Source: Kingdonia uniflora (lineage: Eukaryota; Streptophyta; Magnoliopsida; Ranunculales; Circaeasteraceae). From it: a stretch of DNA of 64,000 bases. This document shows positions 43,338 to 55,649 of this stretch, piece after piece; position 1 is the stretch's first letter, and every line of letters begins with the position of its first letter. The notes beneath the pieces are model-generated. The model was not told the DNA's origin and made no database searches. It worked only from the letters and a program-made list of their open reading frames with translations. Location: NCBI GenBank assembly GCA_014058105.1, contig JACGCM010001844.1, positions 744,001 through 808,000 of the forward strand, given 5' to 3'. The position numbers and the translations under genes are program-made.

Positions 43338-43703
43338 TCAATCACTCCAATCTCTAAGATACTTGCATTTGAAGCAACCGGTGCGTCCTTCGACACCACA
43401 AGCTTTCAGTAGCCCTGAGGCGATATCCTTATCCTCATTGATAATCTCCTCCCTTGCCATCATCATAACAAACTTTTTGTGATCTTCAACAGACTGCCAA
43501 TAGATACGCATGGACTCAGACAAGTACACACAGTTCATTTCTACATAAGTCATACCCTCGTAGTTCGCTCGGGTCTCGAGCAGAGCCGCATCATAACCTT
43601 GCTGCCCGAAAATAGCTTCCCTTATTTCATCAATCTTGAGTGCTAAGCGCAAGTCGCTCAATGCACGCGCTTTAACAGCCCTCTGAGAGTGAGTCTTCAC
43701 CAT
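43338..43703 (-). pseudogene. B2 antisense gene, 5' exon
   Basis: Starts MVKTHSQRAVKARALSDLRL at 43703, continuous to CFKCKYLRDWSD, 121 residues. TATAAAA at 43745-43739 lies 36 bases upstream. It differs from B1 by substitutions and a few missing residues near EGMTYVEMN. No stop interrupts it. Family unknown. Confidence 0.65.
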
Positions 43704-43745
43704 ATTTATGAATAACCTTCTTAAAGAACAAGTCATACTTTTATA

Positions 43746-44903
43746 CTGTTCAGTTAGGACTAATTTTTTGATTGACTATACGCAACATATTCTAGTTTCT
43801 ATAACCCAATCGTCCCGGGTTTGAACTACTTACTATTATCATTTCGTGCTTAATCGAGCTATCTAAAGGTTACATTTCGAGCTTTATCTTTACATCTGTT
43901 AAGCTCGAGTCATTTACGAGGTAGGATAAGGAATGTTATCCCACCAACTATTTACTCCCATATTATTACAGCTCGATGATGTGTCGACTATTTTTATTTT
44001 TCGCTAGTAAGAAACAAACAAAATATTCTTTTATTACGCTCAATTTTGATCTAACAAGTTCGTTACAGGACTACCCCTGCAGCGTTTCTTTACAATTGCA
44101 GAATTAAGCTTTTAGAAGCTTGATATTACAGATACTTTCTCAAGCACGAGGATAGGTCTCTAGTTCTTTTCTCGTTGCCAAGATAATGCTGATCTTCCAG
44201 AGAAACCTTAGCCACAGCTCAAAAAATACAAGACTGCAATAGGTCAAACACCTCTTTCCCCTTCATTTCCCTGCATGAAGAATTAAAGGAAAAGACGATT
44301 GTGCCGAAGGATGCGATCCATCTTCCATACGCCACCTCCACCACCGCCGCCTCTTCCTCCTTATCCTCACCAACCCAGAGTTAGTAGAGTTTGAAGATGA
44401 CTCCTACCTTAGAAATCAGAACGTCCTTAGAGGCCAGGGATTTTGCATCGCATACACCCCAGCCGCTAAATCGGACGTTACATAATACTCAGAAATATTT
44501 CAAACAACACTCCTTCAACAAAACAGCAAAGGGAGTTTCCCTACTCTGATAGCCAAAATATCATATCCAGGGTTCCTCCATGACGAAAGAAAACTGGGTA
44601 TGATACACTCGATTTCACATCTATACCAAGATATTGCAAAGTGAAGATTTGTTGCAGGTTATTCGGCGATAAGATCTGACCACAAGTTATAGAGATACTA
44701 CATTTAATGCACGTTGTTTCCCAAGACCGTCATCCGCTAAGGAAAACCACAAGTTTGCCCATAACACTCACGCGTTATAATGATAACACACTCATCAATA
44801 CAGACGTTCCATTTTTCAAACTCTCGCTTACGTCATCACAGGGTCCGAGTTTAGGGTTTTTCTCAACTAAAGGTATACGTGACTTCAGTTGCGATGGGGC
44901 GAT
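43746..44903. other. B2 segment between antisense gene and 3' LTR
   Basis: Counterpart of 10688-11848 in B1. It ends with a polypurine tract GCGATGGGGCGAT (44891-44903) directly before the 3' LTR, where plus-strand DNA synthesis would start. No convincing gene. Confidence 0.6.
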
Positions 44904-45492
44904 TGTAGGGACTTATCCCTCGAGCTATGGACACTCGATCTCATCTATACCTCGAGCTCTAGAAGACTCGATCTTATCCAGTACCAGACTCACGCATAAA
45001 CAAACACGTTACATACACGTCAACAGTTTTACATCGACCACCAACTCAAGCAGAACGTGGGTCATCCACAACAGATGTAAACATAACAAGTCAACCTACA
45101 CCTGTCTCCCACGAGCTAGTAGCTACACACTCAATTGCCAATGACTCCCACTTTCAGGAGAGCGTGTTCAAGCACGATGTCAAGCTGAGAGCAGGGTCTA
45201 TAAAAGAGGAGAGCTCCTACGGAAACATGGGGGGGTCGACAGACAATTCTATACACACAATTTTTTCTTAGATTAACTCTTGTAATCAGATTCTCTCTCA
45301 CTTTTTCTCAAGCAATAATACTACTTTAACAAAATCCTCCACTCGAGGTCGTGGTTTTTTACCTATTTATATATTTTCTACGCTAAATCCTCTATGTCAA
45401 GTATTATCCCTTATTTAATTATTGTCATAGTAGTTCTTGGTGTAAGGATCGATTTCAAGCTATTTTGAGCTTTACGAAATCTGGTCCCTACA
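44904..45492 (+). repeat. B2 3' LTR
   Basis: 589 bases, TGTAGGGACTTATCCC to GGTCCCTACA, followed by the target-site copy CTTAC. It carries TCTATAAAAGAGG near 45198. Confidence 0.95.
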
Positions 45493-46283
45493 CTTACATC
45501 TCAAAGTAGTGAAAAATCAGTTTCTATAAACCCAAGGGCAACTCTCTACACTATGAGAATCTTGATCATAAAGTGGGCAACATTCAACCTACAAGAAATA
45601 CATATATACAAAATCAAAATTATAGTTTTTTTGACCTGATCACATATGAGACATTTCTAATTCAAAACAGACCCTTATGTACTAATAAGCCATAACACAT
45701 AAATACAATTTCACCAAAATGAATTCTCATACTAAACGAACTTTACAAACTCCAACTAAACATAAATGCCTCAAACATCCCAAACCACATACATTCAAAA
45801 AATTCAACACCAAAAAAAGGGGAACTAAGCAATAACCAACACATTGCTTCCCCATTTATACTATTAAGAAACCAAATTCCATACTGGTGATCCAAACCAA
45901 ATTCGATTTCTACTAAGCAATAACCAATACAAGCATCTCTCCAAATTTTCAATAATTGAGAACTTACATTTAATTTGGGAAATTTTAGAATCTACATAAC
46001 TTAAATTAAGGAAAAATTTGCTCTTGCCCCCTATTATTTCAGTTGAATTCACGAAGCCCCCCAACGTTGGCCAAAATCCAACTTTGGACCCCAAAACAGC
46101 CTTGACTTGGGTTGACTTGCCTTTGAATGGTCTTATTTGCCTGAACTCCCCAATTTACCCTCGCATCACCTGCATGTGAACTTGCAACTCAGGTTAATGG
46201 TTACCATTTTTTCTAATTAAATAAGAAAAATCTCAAATGTAACAACACTAAATCGACTGTCCAGATTAAAATAAAATATGAGA
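45493..46283. other. Flank between B2 and element C
   Basis: About 790 AT-rich bases that continue the sequence left of B2 (before 36928). A stretch near 46020-46190 (CCCCCCAACGTTGGCC, GGACCCCAAAACAG) resembles the ends of other plant repeats, but I cannot assign it. No gene is called. Confidence 0.5.
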
Positions 46284-46857
46284 TGTAGTGGCTTATTCTG
46301 CATCACGAACTCAAGCTTCATCTTCTACCAGCATACGACTACTCGACCTCCTTAACATACACATGTTACTACTGAAAAGACATTACAGTTATAGAGCTCT
46401 AGTTATCACTTACGACCTCTACATCAATAGTTCAAGTTAAGCAAACGTACTGTCATCAATGAAGTCGTTACGAAACTGTAAAGATCATATCGCTATAGAA
46501 TCAAATCAAAGATTATCAAGCAAAGTTTTAGCGTCCATCATTAAGGATAATAATGGTTGTCAAACAGTCTTATTATAAGACCTATAAATAGGACCAGAGA
46601 ATCTAATATGAGAGATGGAAGATAGAAGAGTGCTCACCCAAACTCTATACAAAACACTCAGAGCTTCTCTTGAAACATCTAACAGCTGTCAATAAATGAC
46701 TCTCTTTCTAAATCCTCAAGAGAGGTTATGGTTTTTAACCTATTCAAAGGTTTTTTCAAGCTACGCTTTACGTTATTACTCTTTTATTATTCATTTAGAA
46801 GCTCTGAATATCCTTGGTCTAAAGGCAAAGTTTGGATCACAAAAATAGGCTATTACA
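46284..46857 (+). repeat. C 5' LTR
   Basis: TGTAGTGGC to TATTACA, 574 bases, with TATAAAT at 46583-46589. The 3' LTR is outside the window, so the ends were set from the TG..CA borders and the adjoining primer site. Confidence 0.8.
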
Positions 46858-46859
46858 TT

Positions 46860-46887
46860 TGGTGTTGTCAGTGGGAACGAAGTTCAC
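46860..46887 (+). other. C primer-binding site
   Basis: TGGTGTTGTCAGTGGGAACG and the following AAGTTCAC resemble the complement of tRNA-Lys(UUU) from the CCA through the T loop, with changes. It is longer than usual but shorter than in family B. Confidence 0.65.
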
Positions 46888-46929
46888 AAACTCATTATCT
46901 CATAAAATAGCTGAAAATTTCTTAACGAG

Positions 46930-48100
46930 ATGACACTTCCAAACCAAAAGATACCAATTTTCCATAAGGAAATGCTGAATACGTAGATTTACAGGCAAAT
47001 CTCGACTCTGAAACTGAAAGACAAGCCGCTCTGGAATAACAGCAAGCAGGCGTCCAAGACACATTGAAGGTTCTGTAAAGTCAATAGGCCGTCGTAACCC
47101 AGAAGAACAAAGGTGTGCTGCCAGCTACTTCACAGATTTCTGTTCTCGACAGATTAAGACCTCATGAACAATCAGGGAGGTGAAGCCGATAGCTGTCTCA
47201 CTGGAGTTAGACATGAAAAGCCACCCCAAGGAAGAGTTTGAATTCCGACTCTCGAGTGAATCAGTAAAAGAAATGGTAACTACATCCCTCGCAAAGGATG
47301 AGTCCCACGAGCAACCACCACAGCTCGTCAGTACGTGACTCAAGAACATATTGAAAAGAGTATTAAAGAATTGCTCGATGCTCAAATTTAGACCACCAAA
47401 GGAATCTACAACAGATTACAGAAGAGCCTGATCGCACAGGAGCTACTGGATAGCAAAGTTCCCACATGATTCCACCTTCTAAAAATCTAAAAATACAAGG
47501 GGACTAGCCCAGTGGAACACGTTTAAGAATTCCAGGATACTCTAGGCTTACATTCTATATCCAACCAAATTCTATGCCGGCTCTTTCCTACTAGATTATA
47601 AGGCGAACCTTTGTTATGGCTCTACACACTACCAGAAGGGTCCATTAAAACTTTCGAGCAGTTGAGGGAACTCTTCGTCAAGTTACTCATTCAACAAAGA
47701 CAAAAAGGAAAATTTGTATTCTTTATTCAGTCTTAAGCAAGTACCAGGAGAGAAGCTCAAAACATTCACTAAGAAGTTCCTAGAGTTGGCTCAAAAGGTG
47801 GATCAACTTGATTAGAAGATTACTATTTCGGCCTTCAACAATGCTTTACTCGTCGATGGAAGGGCGAAGGAGTACCTCGTTCTAAACAAACCTTCCACTT
47901 TGGAGGACATGATCAAAAAAGATAATGGGTATATCAATCTCGAAAGAATAGTGTTCGACATACTGAAAACTCCAAAATCAACATTGATAGCTAGAGATCA
48001 ATCCACAGGCCAAGATTTCAACTATAGTGCTGATCAGGGAAGAGACAGGAAGCAAACAAAATCTAATGAAGATCAACCTCGGAAGGGCAGTAATATGTCA
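46930..48100 (+). pseudogene. C gag (decayed)
   Basis: An N-terminal coiled coil (DLQANLDSETERQAALE), then a capsid region ending KTFTKKFLELAQKVDQLD, FNNALLVDGRAKEYLVLNKP and TLEDMIKKDNGYINLERIVF (around 47760-47960), matching the A3 capsid order. Many stops before 47760. Confidence 0.72.
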
Positions 48101-48129
48101 AAGCTCTGTCTTCCCAAGATGACTGTAAC

Positions 48130-49000
48130 CATAGCCAACATTTATCCTATACTTCCAAAGGATAAGTTTTTTTTTACAATGTACAGTATCTCCAACCCAT
48201 TGAGAACAAACCATATTACATCCACCACAAAGTCTGGCATCATGAGACAAAGCATTACTTTGTTTTTAAGCGACTGTTGGAGTACATTTTTGCAGATGGA
48301 CGAATTCATGAATATATCGTGGACATTGAAAGTTACAGAAATGGAAGTTACAGACTTCCCACAGGAGTCATACAAGTTGAAGAAACGGAAGAGGGGAAGT
48401 ACTTATACCATATATCTCCCAACCACTTTACTGATTCTCATACTATTATCCAATCGAACAGAAGCATTAAGCTCGTTTACTTCCCCTCTAGATCCTAACG
48501 TGCAGGGATCTCATTTGATGATTGTGATGCTTGATACGTCAACTATCCTCACCATGATACATTAGTAATCATGTTGAAAATGAGAAATGTCGTACTACAT
48601 ACAATGATGGTAGATACTGGTAGTAGTATCGAACTACTTTTTCAAAGTACGATTAATCAAATGGGGTTGGTCGACAAAGTACAGCCCAATGACATTGATA
48701 TATGTGGATTCAATAGCTCTAGAGAAGAACGCGTAGAAAGGATTATACATCCAATTATGGTAGGACCAGCAATAGTTGGCAGCATATTTTACGTTATCAA
48801 TGCAAACTCTCATTATTTGGGAATAATGGGACGTTGTCGATTACATAATATACGAGCTATTCTGTCGACCTATCATTTAGCGCTACGATTCGAATGGAAT
48901 GGCAGCATTTTTGAAATCAAAGGCAGCGAGAAGCTAGCTCGAGCCTGTAAAAATACTGTTACCATAGTACCAGAACCATCGATACCACAGCTCGCATAAC
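48130..49000 (+). pseudogene. C nucleocapsid remnant and aspartic protease
   Basis: Near 48210 the frame reads YYIHHKVWHHETKHYFVFKR: the spacing of a retroelement zinc knuckle, but both Cys have become Tyr, as expected from G-to-A changes. From 48571 comes MLKMRNVVLHTMMVDTGSSI with the protease active site DTGS intact, followed by the flap-side region to 48999 in one open frame of 142 codons. Confidence 0.8.
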
Positions 49001-49209
49001 AATTATAAATAATAATAGGGAACATTACAAAAAACATAATAGTGAACTCTACATAAAACCAGCTGCCAAGTGCATAAATTGCAAAGTTTGTCGAAATCAG
49101 TGGGGACAAGCAAGGAACGATCATTGGCACTCTTCTGCCCACAGCAGAATGAGAGGCTCTTATTCATTTCCTTAATGACAACGGTAATGTATTCGCTTGC
49201 ACATTTCAC

Positions 49210-50045
49210 AAAATGTCAGCCATCAATCCTAATATGGCCTGCCATAAGCTTAATTTAAAAGAAAAGGCCGAAGCCGTCAAGCAAAAATAGAGAACTTTAG
49301 CACCAAGACTCTGAAAATAAGTTAACAAAGAGATCGATAAACTTATTGAGGTTGGTTTTATCTGAAAAGCCAACAATCCAGAATAGATCTCGAACATTGT
49401 AACAGTACAAAAGAAAAATGGCAACATCAGAGTATGCGTAGACTTCACGGACCTCAACAAACATACCCTAAAGGATAATTTTCCACTTCCTATAATAAAC
49501 TATTTACTCGAATCTACTGTGAGGCACAAACTCTTATCTATTATAAATGCCGCATCAGGGTTCAATCAAATACCTTTGTCACCCGACGGTTGAGAGAAAA
49601 CAACTTTTATATAGCAGAGCACGGCCTATATTGTTACAAGGTTAAGCCTTTTAGTCTCAAGAATGCTGGAGCCACTTATCAAAGGTTGATGACTCAGATG
49701 TTCAAAGACAATCTCAAAAAGATGATGGAAGTATACATTGATGATATGTTGTATAAAAGTCTCAAAAAGGAGAACCATATCGCAGATTTACACACAGCTT
49801 TTGAAATTCTCCATTTCTACAAAATGAGACTCAATCCTGACAAGTGCTAGTTCGAAGTCCAGTTATACAAATTCTTGGGACATTTGATCAGCAAACAAGG
49901 CATCAAGGCTGATCCAGATCATATTCGTACACTGTTATTTATGCCTTCTCCAAAACCAAAGAAATATGTACATAAGTTAGCAGGCAAGATAGCAACAATA
50001 AATCATTTTGCCTCCAATTCTTCAGATCGATGTCGATGGTTATTG
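49210..50045 (+). pseudogene. C reverse transcriptase
   Basis: Blocks RICVDFTDLNKH-like around 49430-49460, then YCYKVKPFSLKNAGATYQRL, MEVYIDDMLYKSLKKENHIA with the catalytic YIDD, MRLNPDKC, FLGHLISKQGIKADPDHIRT and KLAGKIATINHFASNSSD. One stop follows DKC and there are frame breaks before 49590. Confidence 0.85.
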
Positions 50046-50059
50046 CGCGAAGGAACAAA

Positions 50060-50520
50060 AAAAAATTAAGCATTATTTAGGAAAAGCACCAGTGATGAGT
50101 AAACCTAGGGATGGAGAATAGCTCACCATATATCTTGCCGTTACCGGTGAATCTTTGAGTTCTGTCCTCATTCGACTTGATGAGAAGACAGAGAAACCTG
50201 TCCACATTATCAGCAAAACTCTCACTCCAGCAGAGTCCCGGTATACCAAGATTAAAAAACTACAGTTAGCACTTGTTTACACATTACAGAAGTTAAAACA
50301 GTACTTCCAAGCCCACTCAGTTCGAGTAAGGACAAATTATCCTTTGCGTGAAATCTTGTCCAAGAGTGAGAAATCCAGACGAGTACAGCAATGGTTGGTA
50401 ACTCTTTCTCAACATGATATACATTTCTAACCATGCCATTCTGAAAAAGGTTAAACAGTAGCAGATTTTCTTGTAGACTTCCCAGTAGGATCTTGACTGG
50501 GAAGAAGATAGTAAAAAAAT
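50060..50520 (+). pseudogene. C native RNase H
   Basis: VLIRLDEKTEKPVHIISKTL, TPAESRYTKIKKLQLALVYT and LREILSKSEKSRRVQQWLVT. It is followed by a short acidic tether in a shifted frame near 50460-50510. Confidence 0.8.
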
Positions 50521-50589
50521 TAATAAATAATAGTTCAAAGAAAATTTAGACTAGATATCTCAAAAGAGGTGGTGTCCTTTAACTTATGG

Positions 50590-50932
50590 TTCTGTCGGAC
50601 CTGCAGGGTCCGGTATCGGCATCGTCCTTATTATGCCTTCCAATGACAGAATTGAAAAAGTAATCAGACTCAATTTCAAAGCTACCAACAATGAGACTAC
50701 GTATGAGGCATTAATTCACGGTCTATATAAGGCTCTTGAGATTAGAGTTTCTGAGTTACCGGTATACACAGACTCTTTGCATATAGTGAATCATTATACA
50801 AAGAAGTTTCAAAAAAACTGAAAACTGAATGATTATGCTGCAACAGTAGCCGACATAATGAGTAGATTCAAGAAGGCTACCATTGAATATTTACCACAAG
50901 GAGAGAACAGACATTCTGATTCCTTTACCTAC
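50590..50932 (+). pseudogene. C aRNH, interrupted
   Basis: GPAGSGIGIVLIMPSNDRIE-like start, then LNFKATNNETTYEALIHGLY with the Glu, and LPVYTDSLHIVNHY with the last Asp. It reads on to YLPQGENRHSDSFTY where A3 begins. All visible acidic positions are kept. Confidence 0.8.
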
Positions 50933-51655
50933 TGTAGTTGCCTACTCGTAGCCCTCGATAGACAGCCGAAGCCCACATCACAGCCTACTCCAATGTATCA
51001 AAGCCTACTCAATTCCTAAAACAGACTCCCCAGAGATCCCCCGAAGATGAAGCTTTGACACCAGAGAAAGCCTCGAGGATGGACTAACACGTCGTGAGAG
51101 ATACTCTTCGACCATATCTACACATGGTCAAAGTATGACGGGACAGATAGCCAGCTCACCAGACAAGCCGTCACAATGATTGGCCTTTATAGCTATAGTA
51201 ACAGGCCAACCACTGTGCCACAGTGCCGAAGTACAGAGACACATCAGACAGCTATCACAGTGACAGTATAGACAGAGCCAGCGCTATTACTCGCAAGGAT
51301 TTCCTGACAGTAATCATGTAATCCTAACCCACATTTGGTGACTCGGCTTCCTATGACTATAAATAGAGGAGAGTAGAAACCAAGTGGGGGTTAGAAAAAT
51401 AATCTCCGGCCTCTTGTATTTTACCTTCGACCTCCCAGTACACACTGTATTCGAACCCTCTAATTACTCTTCAGTAATATAATCTATCTTAAAAATCTTC
51501 ATCAAAGGTCGTGGAGAGTCACATTCAGGTCTCGACGCAAGTGTTTGTCTGTAGTTAGTTCTTACTCTAGTCTAATTGCTTGCATCCCTTCGATTAAAAA
51601 TTGATTCTACGTTCTAAGAACCAACTTTACTCCCAAGCAAAGTTTGGTCCCTACA
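50933..51655 (+). repeat. A3 5' LTR
   Basis: 723 bases, TGTAGTTGCC to GGTCCCTACA, TATAAAT at 51358-51364. It matches the A1 and A2 LTRs in inverted orientation and the A3 3' LTR from 63578. Confidence 0.93.
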
Positions 51656-51657
51656 AT

Positions 51658-51677
51658 TGGCGTCATCTGTGTTTCCC
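51658..51677 (+). other. A3 primer-binding site
   Basis: TGGCGTCATCTGTGTTTCCC, two bases inside the LTR. It agrees with the tRNA-Lys(UUU) complement (TGGCGCCGTCTGTGGG) at most positions. Confidence 0.65.
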
Positions 51678-51739
51678 ATCCTACCAATCTCCCTTCCTTT
51701 TTCCCCTCCTTTTGTTTTCCACCTCAACTGATTATCTTC

Positions 51740-53000
51740 ATTGGCACCCACACGCCGTTGCAACTCAACCCAGGCAGGCAACTCCATTGAAAGAGTAGCT
51801 GCCCAAATAGCCTTATTATCTCAACAAGTCGCTCAGGCAGAGGAGCGCCACTAGAACTAACTAAGCCAGGAGCGTGAAAGCCACCACTTGGTACGGGAAA
51901 CTGAGCAGAATAGCCGCTTGGATGATGAAAATAGACAGAATAGAGGAATCGATGAACTGTGCAACACCATCCGAGAGCTAGAGAGATTACAGCCCTTGGA
52001 ACCTCCTTGCCCGTCCCAGGTACCAGACCCAATGCGCCTATCTGCACGCGCCCCCCTAGGACCCTTACCAAACCTCGAGATACCCCTCATTCACACCGGT
52101 GCCGAAGGTTTCCCCCGTATTATTCCCCCAACCGGCTCCATCCTCGTCAGGATTCACCCCACAGAAGACTCTTCTGACTCAACCCTCCGCTCCTCTAGAC
52201 ACCCCAGACGCCGTCCTGCTCGGGAACGACTCAGAGAATGCAGTGCTAATTTTATACCACAGCTCGGCCACACAACCTTCGAATTCATCAATCTCCCCCA
52301 CATCCTGCATATGTTATACAGCAGGACTTCGACCACAAAATTCAGCCCGTCATTCGCGTTAGCGCGAGTCTAGCAACAAACTCCTGGAGCCGCCTCAATA
52401 ATCCGATTTGCCCTAAACTTTTGACTATCAAAATACCCTCCAACTTCCGTGGCCCCAAACTCAGCAAATACCGTAACATAAACCCCAAATCCCACATTCT
52501 CGAATTCCAAAATTCCCTGAGCCTCTACTCTACGGCTGACTTCTTGTTATGTCATCTTTTCCCAACGAGCCTTATTGAAAACCCCCTTCAATGGAACCAC
52601 AACCTCCCCAATGGCTCGATATGAAGCTTCGAGTAGCTATCACAACTTTGTATTGCCCAGTTTGCCTTCATCAATGATGGAGAGGTCAGAGTTGACGCTA
52701 TATTCAATTTTAGAAAATCTGACAGTGAGACCCTCGAAGCCTTCACCAGAAGATTCCTCGACGAATCCTGGAAAATAGAAAATCTCGACTACTCGAATAC
52801 TATTTTGGCATATTTGAATGCCATGCCAGACCATAGTCAAGTAAAAGAGCACCTAGTTCTCCACAAACCAAAAACACTCGAAGAAATGCTCTCGAAGGTT
52901 AATGGCAATATCAACCTCGAGCGCCTTCAAGAGTCCCGCAAACAGAGCCAACCTTCGCAAACAGCAAACTTTAATTAACCTCGGCAACACCCCCACTCTG
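51740..53000 (+). pseudogene. A3 gag: coiled coil, linker and capsid
   Basis: AAQIALLSQQVAQAEERH, then ETEQNSRLDDENRQNRGIDE (coiled coil, open 51888-52373), linker TGSILVRIHPTEDSSDSTLR. The capsid-like part from about 52390 reads IKIPSNFRGPKLSKYRNINP, HILEFQNSLSLYSTADFLLC, FINDGEVRVDAIFNFRKSDS, FLDESWKIENLDYSNTILAY and MLSKVNGNINLERLQESRKQ, the order of plant gypsy gag. Stops near 51853, 52374 and 52622. Confidence 0.83.
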
Positions 53001-53139
53001 CTCCCACACCCCTGATCGCTCCTGTCTCATAGGAGACTGAGAGCCGCGAACGCCCCAACATTGATAACAACACCGATGCTCGCAAGAAGCAACCAAGGCC
53101 TGTTTTGCCTACACTCACTTCCCCCCTTAGCACCCTTCT

Positions 53140-53960
53140 ACCGCACATACAGGCAAACCCCATTTGACGCGTCCCTTTCCCCATCGAAGTCAGGCCAGGC
53201 AAAGCTTATTGCGCCAACCATAAGTGCAACTGTTACCATACCAATAAATGCTTTGCCCTTCAGCGCTCTCTCAAACTTATCTTCAGAGTAGGACGTTTGC
53301 ACCCGTATATTGTTGATCTTCCAAGCTACCTCAATGGGTCTTACCTCAAATCTCTATCCACCCCTACTGCTGACCCAGTTGAGGTTTACATCTATAGAGT
53401 CAAGTTTATCAAAGTCAACAACATAGACAGTGGACATTCCAAGAGCAAACGAAAGCGCATCGAAGAATGTTACAAGCTCGCTTATCAGAAGAAATTTTTT
53501 ACCCTTCTGCCAGAATCAAGCTGTCACCCTCGACTCGAAGGTATTTCTTTCATCGACTGTGATACTTTACACGTTCGTTTCCCCCATTCCGATCCATTAG
53601 TCATCATGATTAAGATCGAGAACCTCGTCCTCCATACAATGCTCGTAGATACTGGCAGCGCAGCTGATGTCCTTTTTCTCTAAATAATCAGAACCATGAA
53701 GAAAACAGACCTCATAACCGCTGCCAACATCGAGCTAAAAGGTTTAAATGGATCAACCAAAGTCGTTGTTGGCCATATCAGCCTACCCATCACTACAGGC
53801 CCCGTTACCCTTCAAACCAACTCATCGTCATTGATAAGAAGTCTGAATACCTCAGTATACTCGGACGAGATTGGCTTCACGCCATGCGAGCTATACCTTC
53901 GACCTACCATTAGACCCTTTGATTCAGCAATCACGAAGGTACTTGAAATTTGAAAGGCTT
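53140..53960 (+). pseudogene. A3 zinc-knuckle region and aspartic protease
   Basis: In the frame over 53185-53270 the product reads PGKAYCANHKCNCYHTNKCF, an unusual Cys/His knuckle with an extra Cys. From 53297 an open frame of 128 codons runs through SDPLVIMIKIENLVLHTMLV to DTGSAADVLF, the protease active site, then stops; the rest of the protease (KTDLITAANIELKGLNGSTK) follows to about 53953. Confidence 0.85.
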
Positions 53961-54099
53961 TCAACGCCTTGCCCGCTCATACGAGCACCCAGAGATCGAC
54001 CAAACCCAAAAACTTGTCAGATGCCCATAGCAATCACAACATCTTTCTATCCCTTCGACTTTGACAGATACCACCTCACCCATCGAACCCATTGTCTAT

Positions 54100-54960
54100 A
54101 TCAAACTCGACGGTTCTGGTCGGGGTACATTGATCGGAACATTCCTCAATGAGTCAGAGTGCCACAAACTTTTAGAGTTCCTTCAAGCAATAAAAGGCAT
54201 CTTCGCCTGGACATTTTAAGAAATGCCTGGTGTCGACCCCAACCTAGCCTACCATCACCTCAATTTCATCCCTTATTCCTCAGTAGTAAAGCAAAAGAAG
54301 CGTAACTTGGTACCACGACTTCGAGAAGCTGTGAACCTTAAAGTGGACAAGCTCATAGCCGCTGGCTTTATCAGAAAAGTGAAGTACGCAGACTGGATAT
54401 CAAATATTGTAGCAGTTCCTAAGAAGAATGGAAAGGTCTGAATCTGTATCGACTTCACTGACCTCAACGAGCACACACCGAAGGACAGTTTCCCCCTACC
54501 GACTATCTCAGTACTCCTCGATGCCACTGCTGGACACGAGCGCCTATCTATGATAAACGCAGCTTCGGGTTACAATCAGGTACCCCTCCTCCCTAGAGAT
54601 CAACTTAAAACTTCATTTATAACTGAACAAGGCCTTTATTATTTCAATATTATGCCCTTCAACTTTAAAAATGACAGAGCCACCTACCAACGCCTTGTCA
54701 AAACCATGTTCAAACCTTTGCTTGGAAAATCCGTCGAAGTCTATATCGACGACATGCTATGCAAAAGCCTTCAGAAAAACACCCATATCCAAGACCTCTT
54801 AGAAATCTTCTCAATACTTCGCACGTATAAAATGAAACTCAACCCAGACAAGTGCCAATTTTGGGTGTCATCCGAAAAAATTTAGGGTTACCTTATCAGT
54901 AAACGCGGGATAGAGATTAACCCCACCCACATTTGAGCCCTCATAGACATGCCTTCGTCC
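54100..54960 (+). pseudogene. A3 reverse transcriptase
   Basis: GTFLNESECHKLLEFL, EMPGVDPNLAYHHLNFIPYS, KYADWISNIVAVPKKNGKV, ICIDFTDLNEHTPKDSFPLP, DQLKTSFITEQGLYYFNIMP, VEVYIDDMLCKSLQKNTHIQ and MKLNPDKCQFWVSSEKI. The YIDD motif is intact. Stops occur near 54217 and 54438, where Gln and Arg codons are expected, and near 54884, 54936 and 54961. Confidence 0.9.
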
Positions 54961-54966
54961 TGAACC

Positions 54967-55638
54967 ATGAAAGACGCCCAAAAAGTGGCGGGAAGGATAG
55001 CAACCCTCAATCGTTTCATTTATGAATCCTCATATCCATGTACTTGGCCCTTTCCCCTCTTACACGATCAGGGCGCCCACAAAGTAAAAAAGATGAAGAA
55101 TCCAGAGATCGACTGGAACCCTGAATATGAACAAGCCTTCCTCGAACTCAAAATTTATCTTGGCCGTCCACCGATTATCAGTACCCCTATCGAAGGTGAA
55201 ACACTTTCTTTATACCTTACTGCAATAGAAACCTCTCTCAGCTCAGTGCTCATCCGACTTGATTCCAACATCGAAAAACTTGTATATTTCGTTAGCAAAA
55301 CTCTAACCCCCGTAGAAACTCGATATTCCAAACTTGAACGCTTTCTCCTCAGACTTGTCTATTCTACCCGTAAGTTCAACCCATATTTTCAGGCTCATCC
55401 CATCCTTGTTATCACCAGTTATCACCTTCGAGAAGTACTTAGCAAAAAAGAAAAATCCAGAAGAGTGCAACAGTGGTCCGTATACCTTGGCGAACATGAC
55501 ATTACCTTCGAGAAGCAAATATCCCAGAAAGGCCAAACAGTAGTAGACTCTCCACCTGACTTCCCGGTCCAAGATGTCGATTGGGAAGAACACGAAGATG
55601 ACTTATCAGAAGACGAACCCGAAATAGAAGATCCCTAG
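54967..55638 (+). pseudogene. A3 native RNase H and tether
   Basis: Open for 223 codons: KVAGRIATLNRFIYESSYPC, EYEQAFLELKIYLGRPPI, SLYLTAIETSLSSVLIRLDS, FVSKTLTPVETRYSKLERFL, REVLSKKEKSRRVQQWSVYL, then an acidic tether (VDWEEHEDDLSEDEPEIED) leading to aRNH. Confidence 0.88.
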
Positions 55639-55649
55639 GACCCTCTCAC

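Larger units (their letters stand above)
36929..45492 (+). mobile_element. B2: full-length non-autonomous Tat-like element
   Basis: Flanked by CTTAC on both sides (36924-36928 and 45493-45497), a perfect 5-base target duplication. 8564 bases: 5' LTR, tRNA-Lys-like primer site, gag start, end of aRNH, integrase, seven 155-bp units, antisense gene on minus, polypurine tract, 3' LTR. It is the same deleted structure as B1. The two LTRs differ at very roughly one position in ten by eye, so the insertion is not recent. Confidence 0.95.
46284..50932 (+). mobile_element. C: third Tat-type element, cut by A3
   Basis: Order: 5' LTR, primer site, gag, protease, RT, RNase H, start of aRNH. At 50932 the frame, reading HSDSFTY in aRNH, stops at the first base of the A3 LTR; A1 and A3 continue here with (I)AAML. 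Integrase and 3' LTR of C should lie right of A3, outside the window. C differs from families A and B in LTR and in protein sequence. Confidence 0.9.

Noticed and set aside
1..45492. One large inverted duplication making A1/B1 and A3/B2 mirror images
   Set aside because: B1 and B2 have different target duplications and flanks, and A1 and A3 sit in different targets; they are independent insertions.
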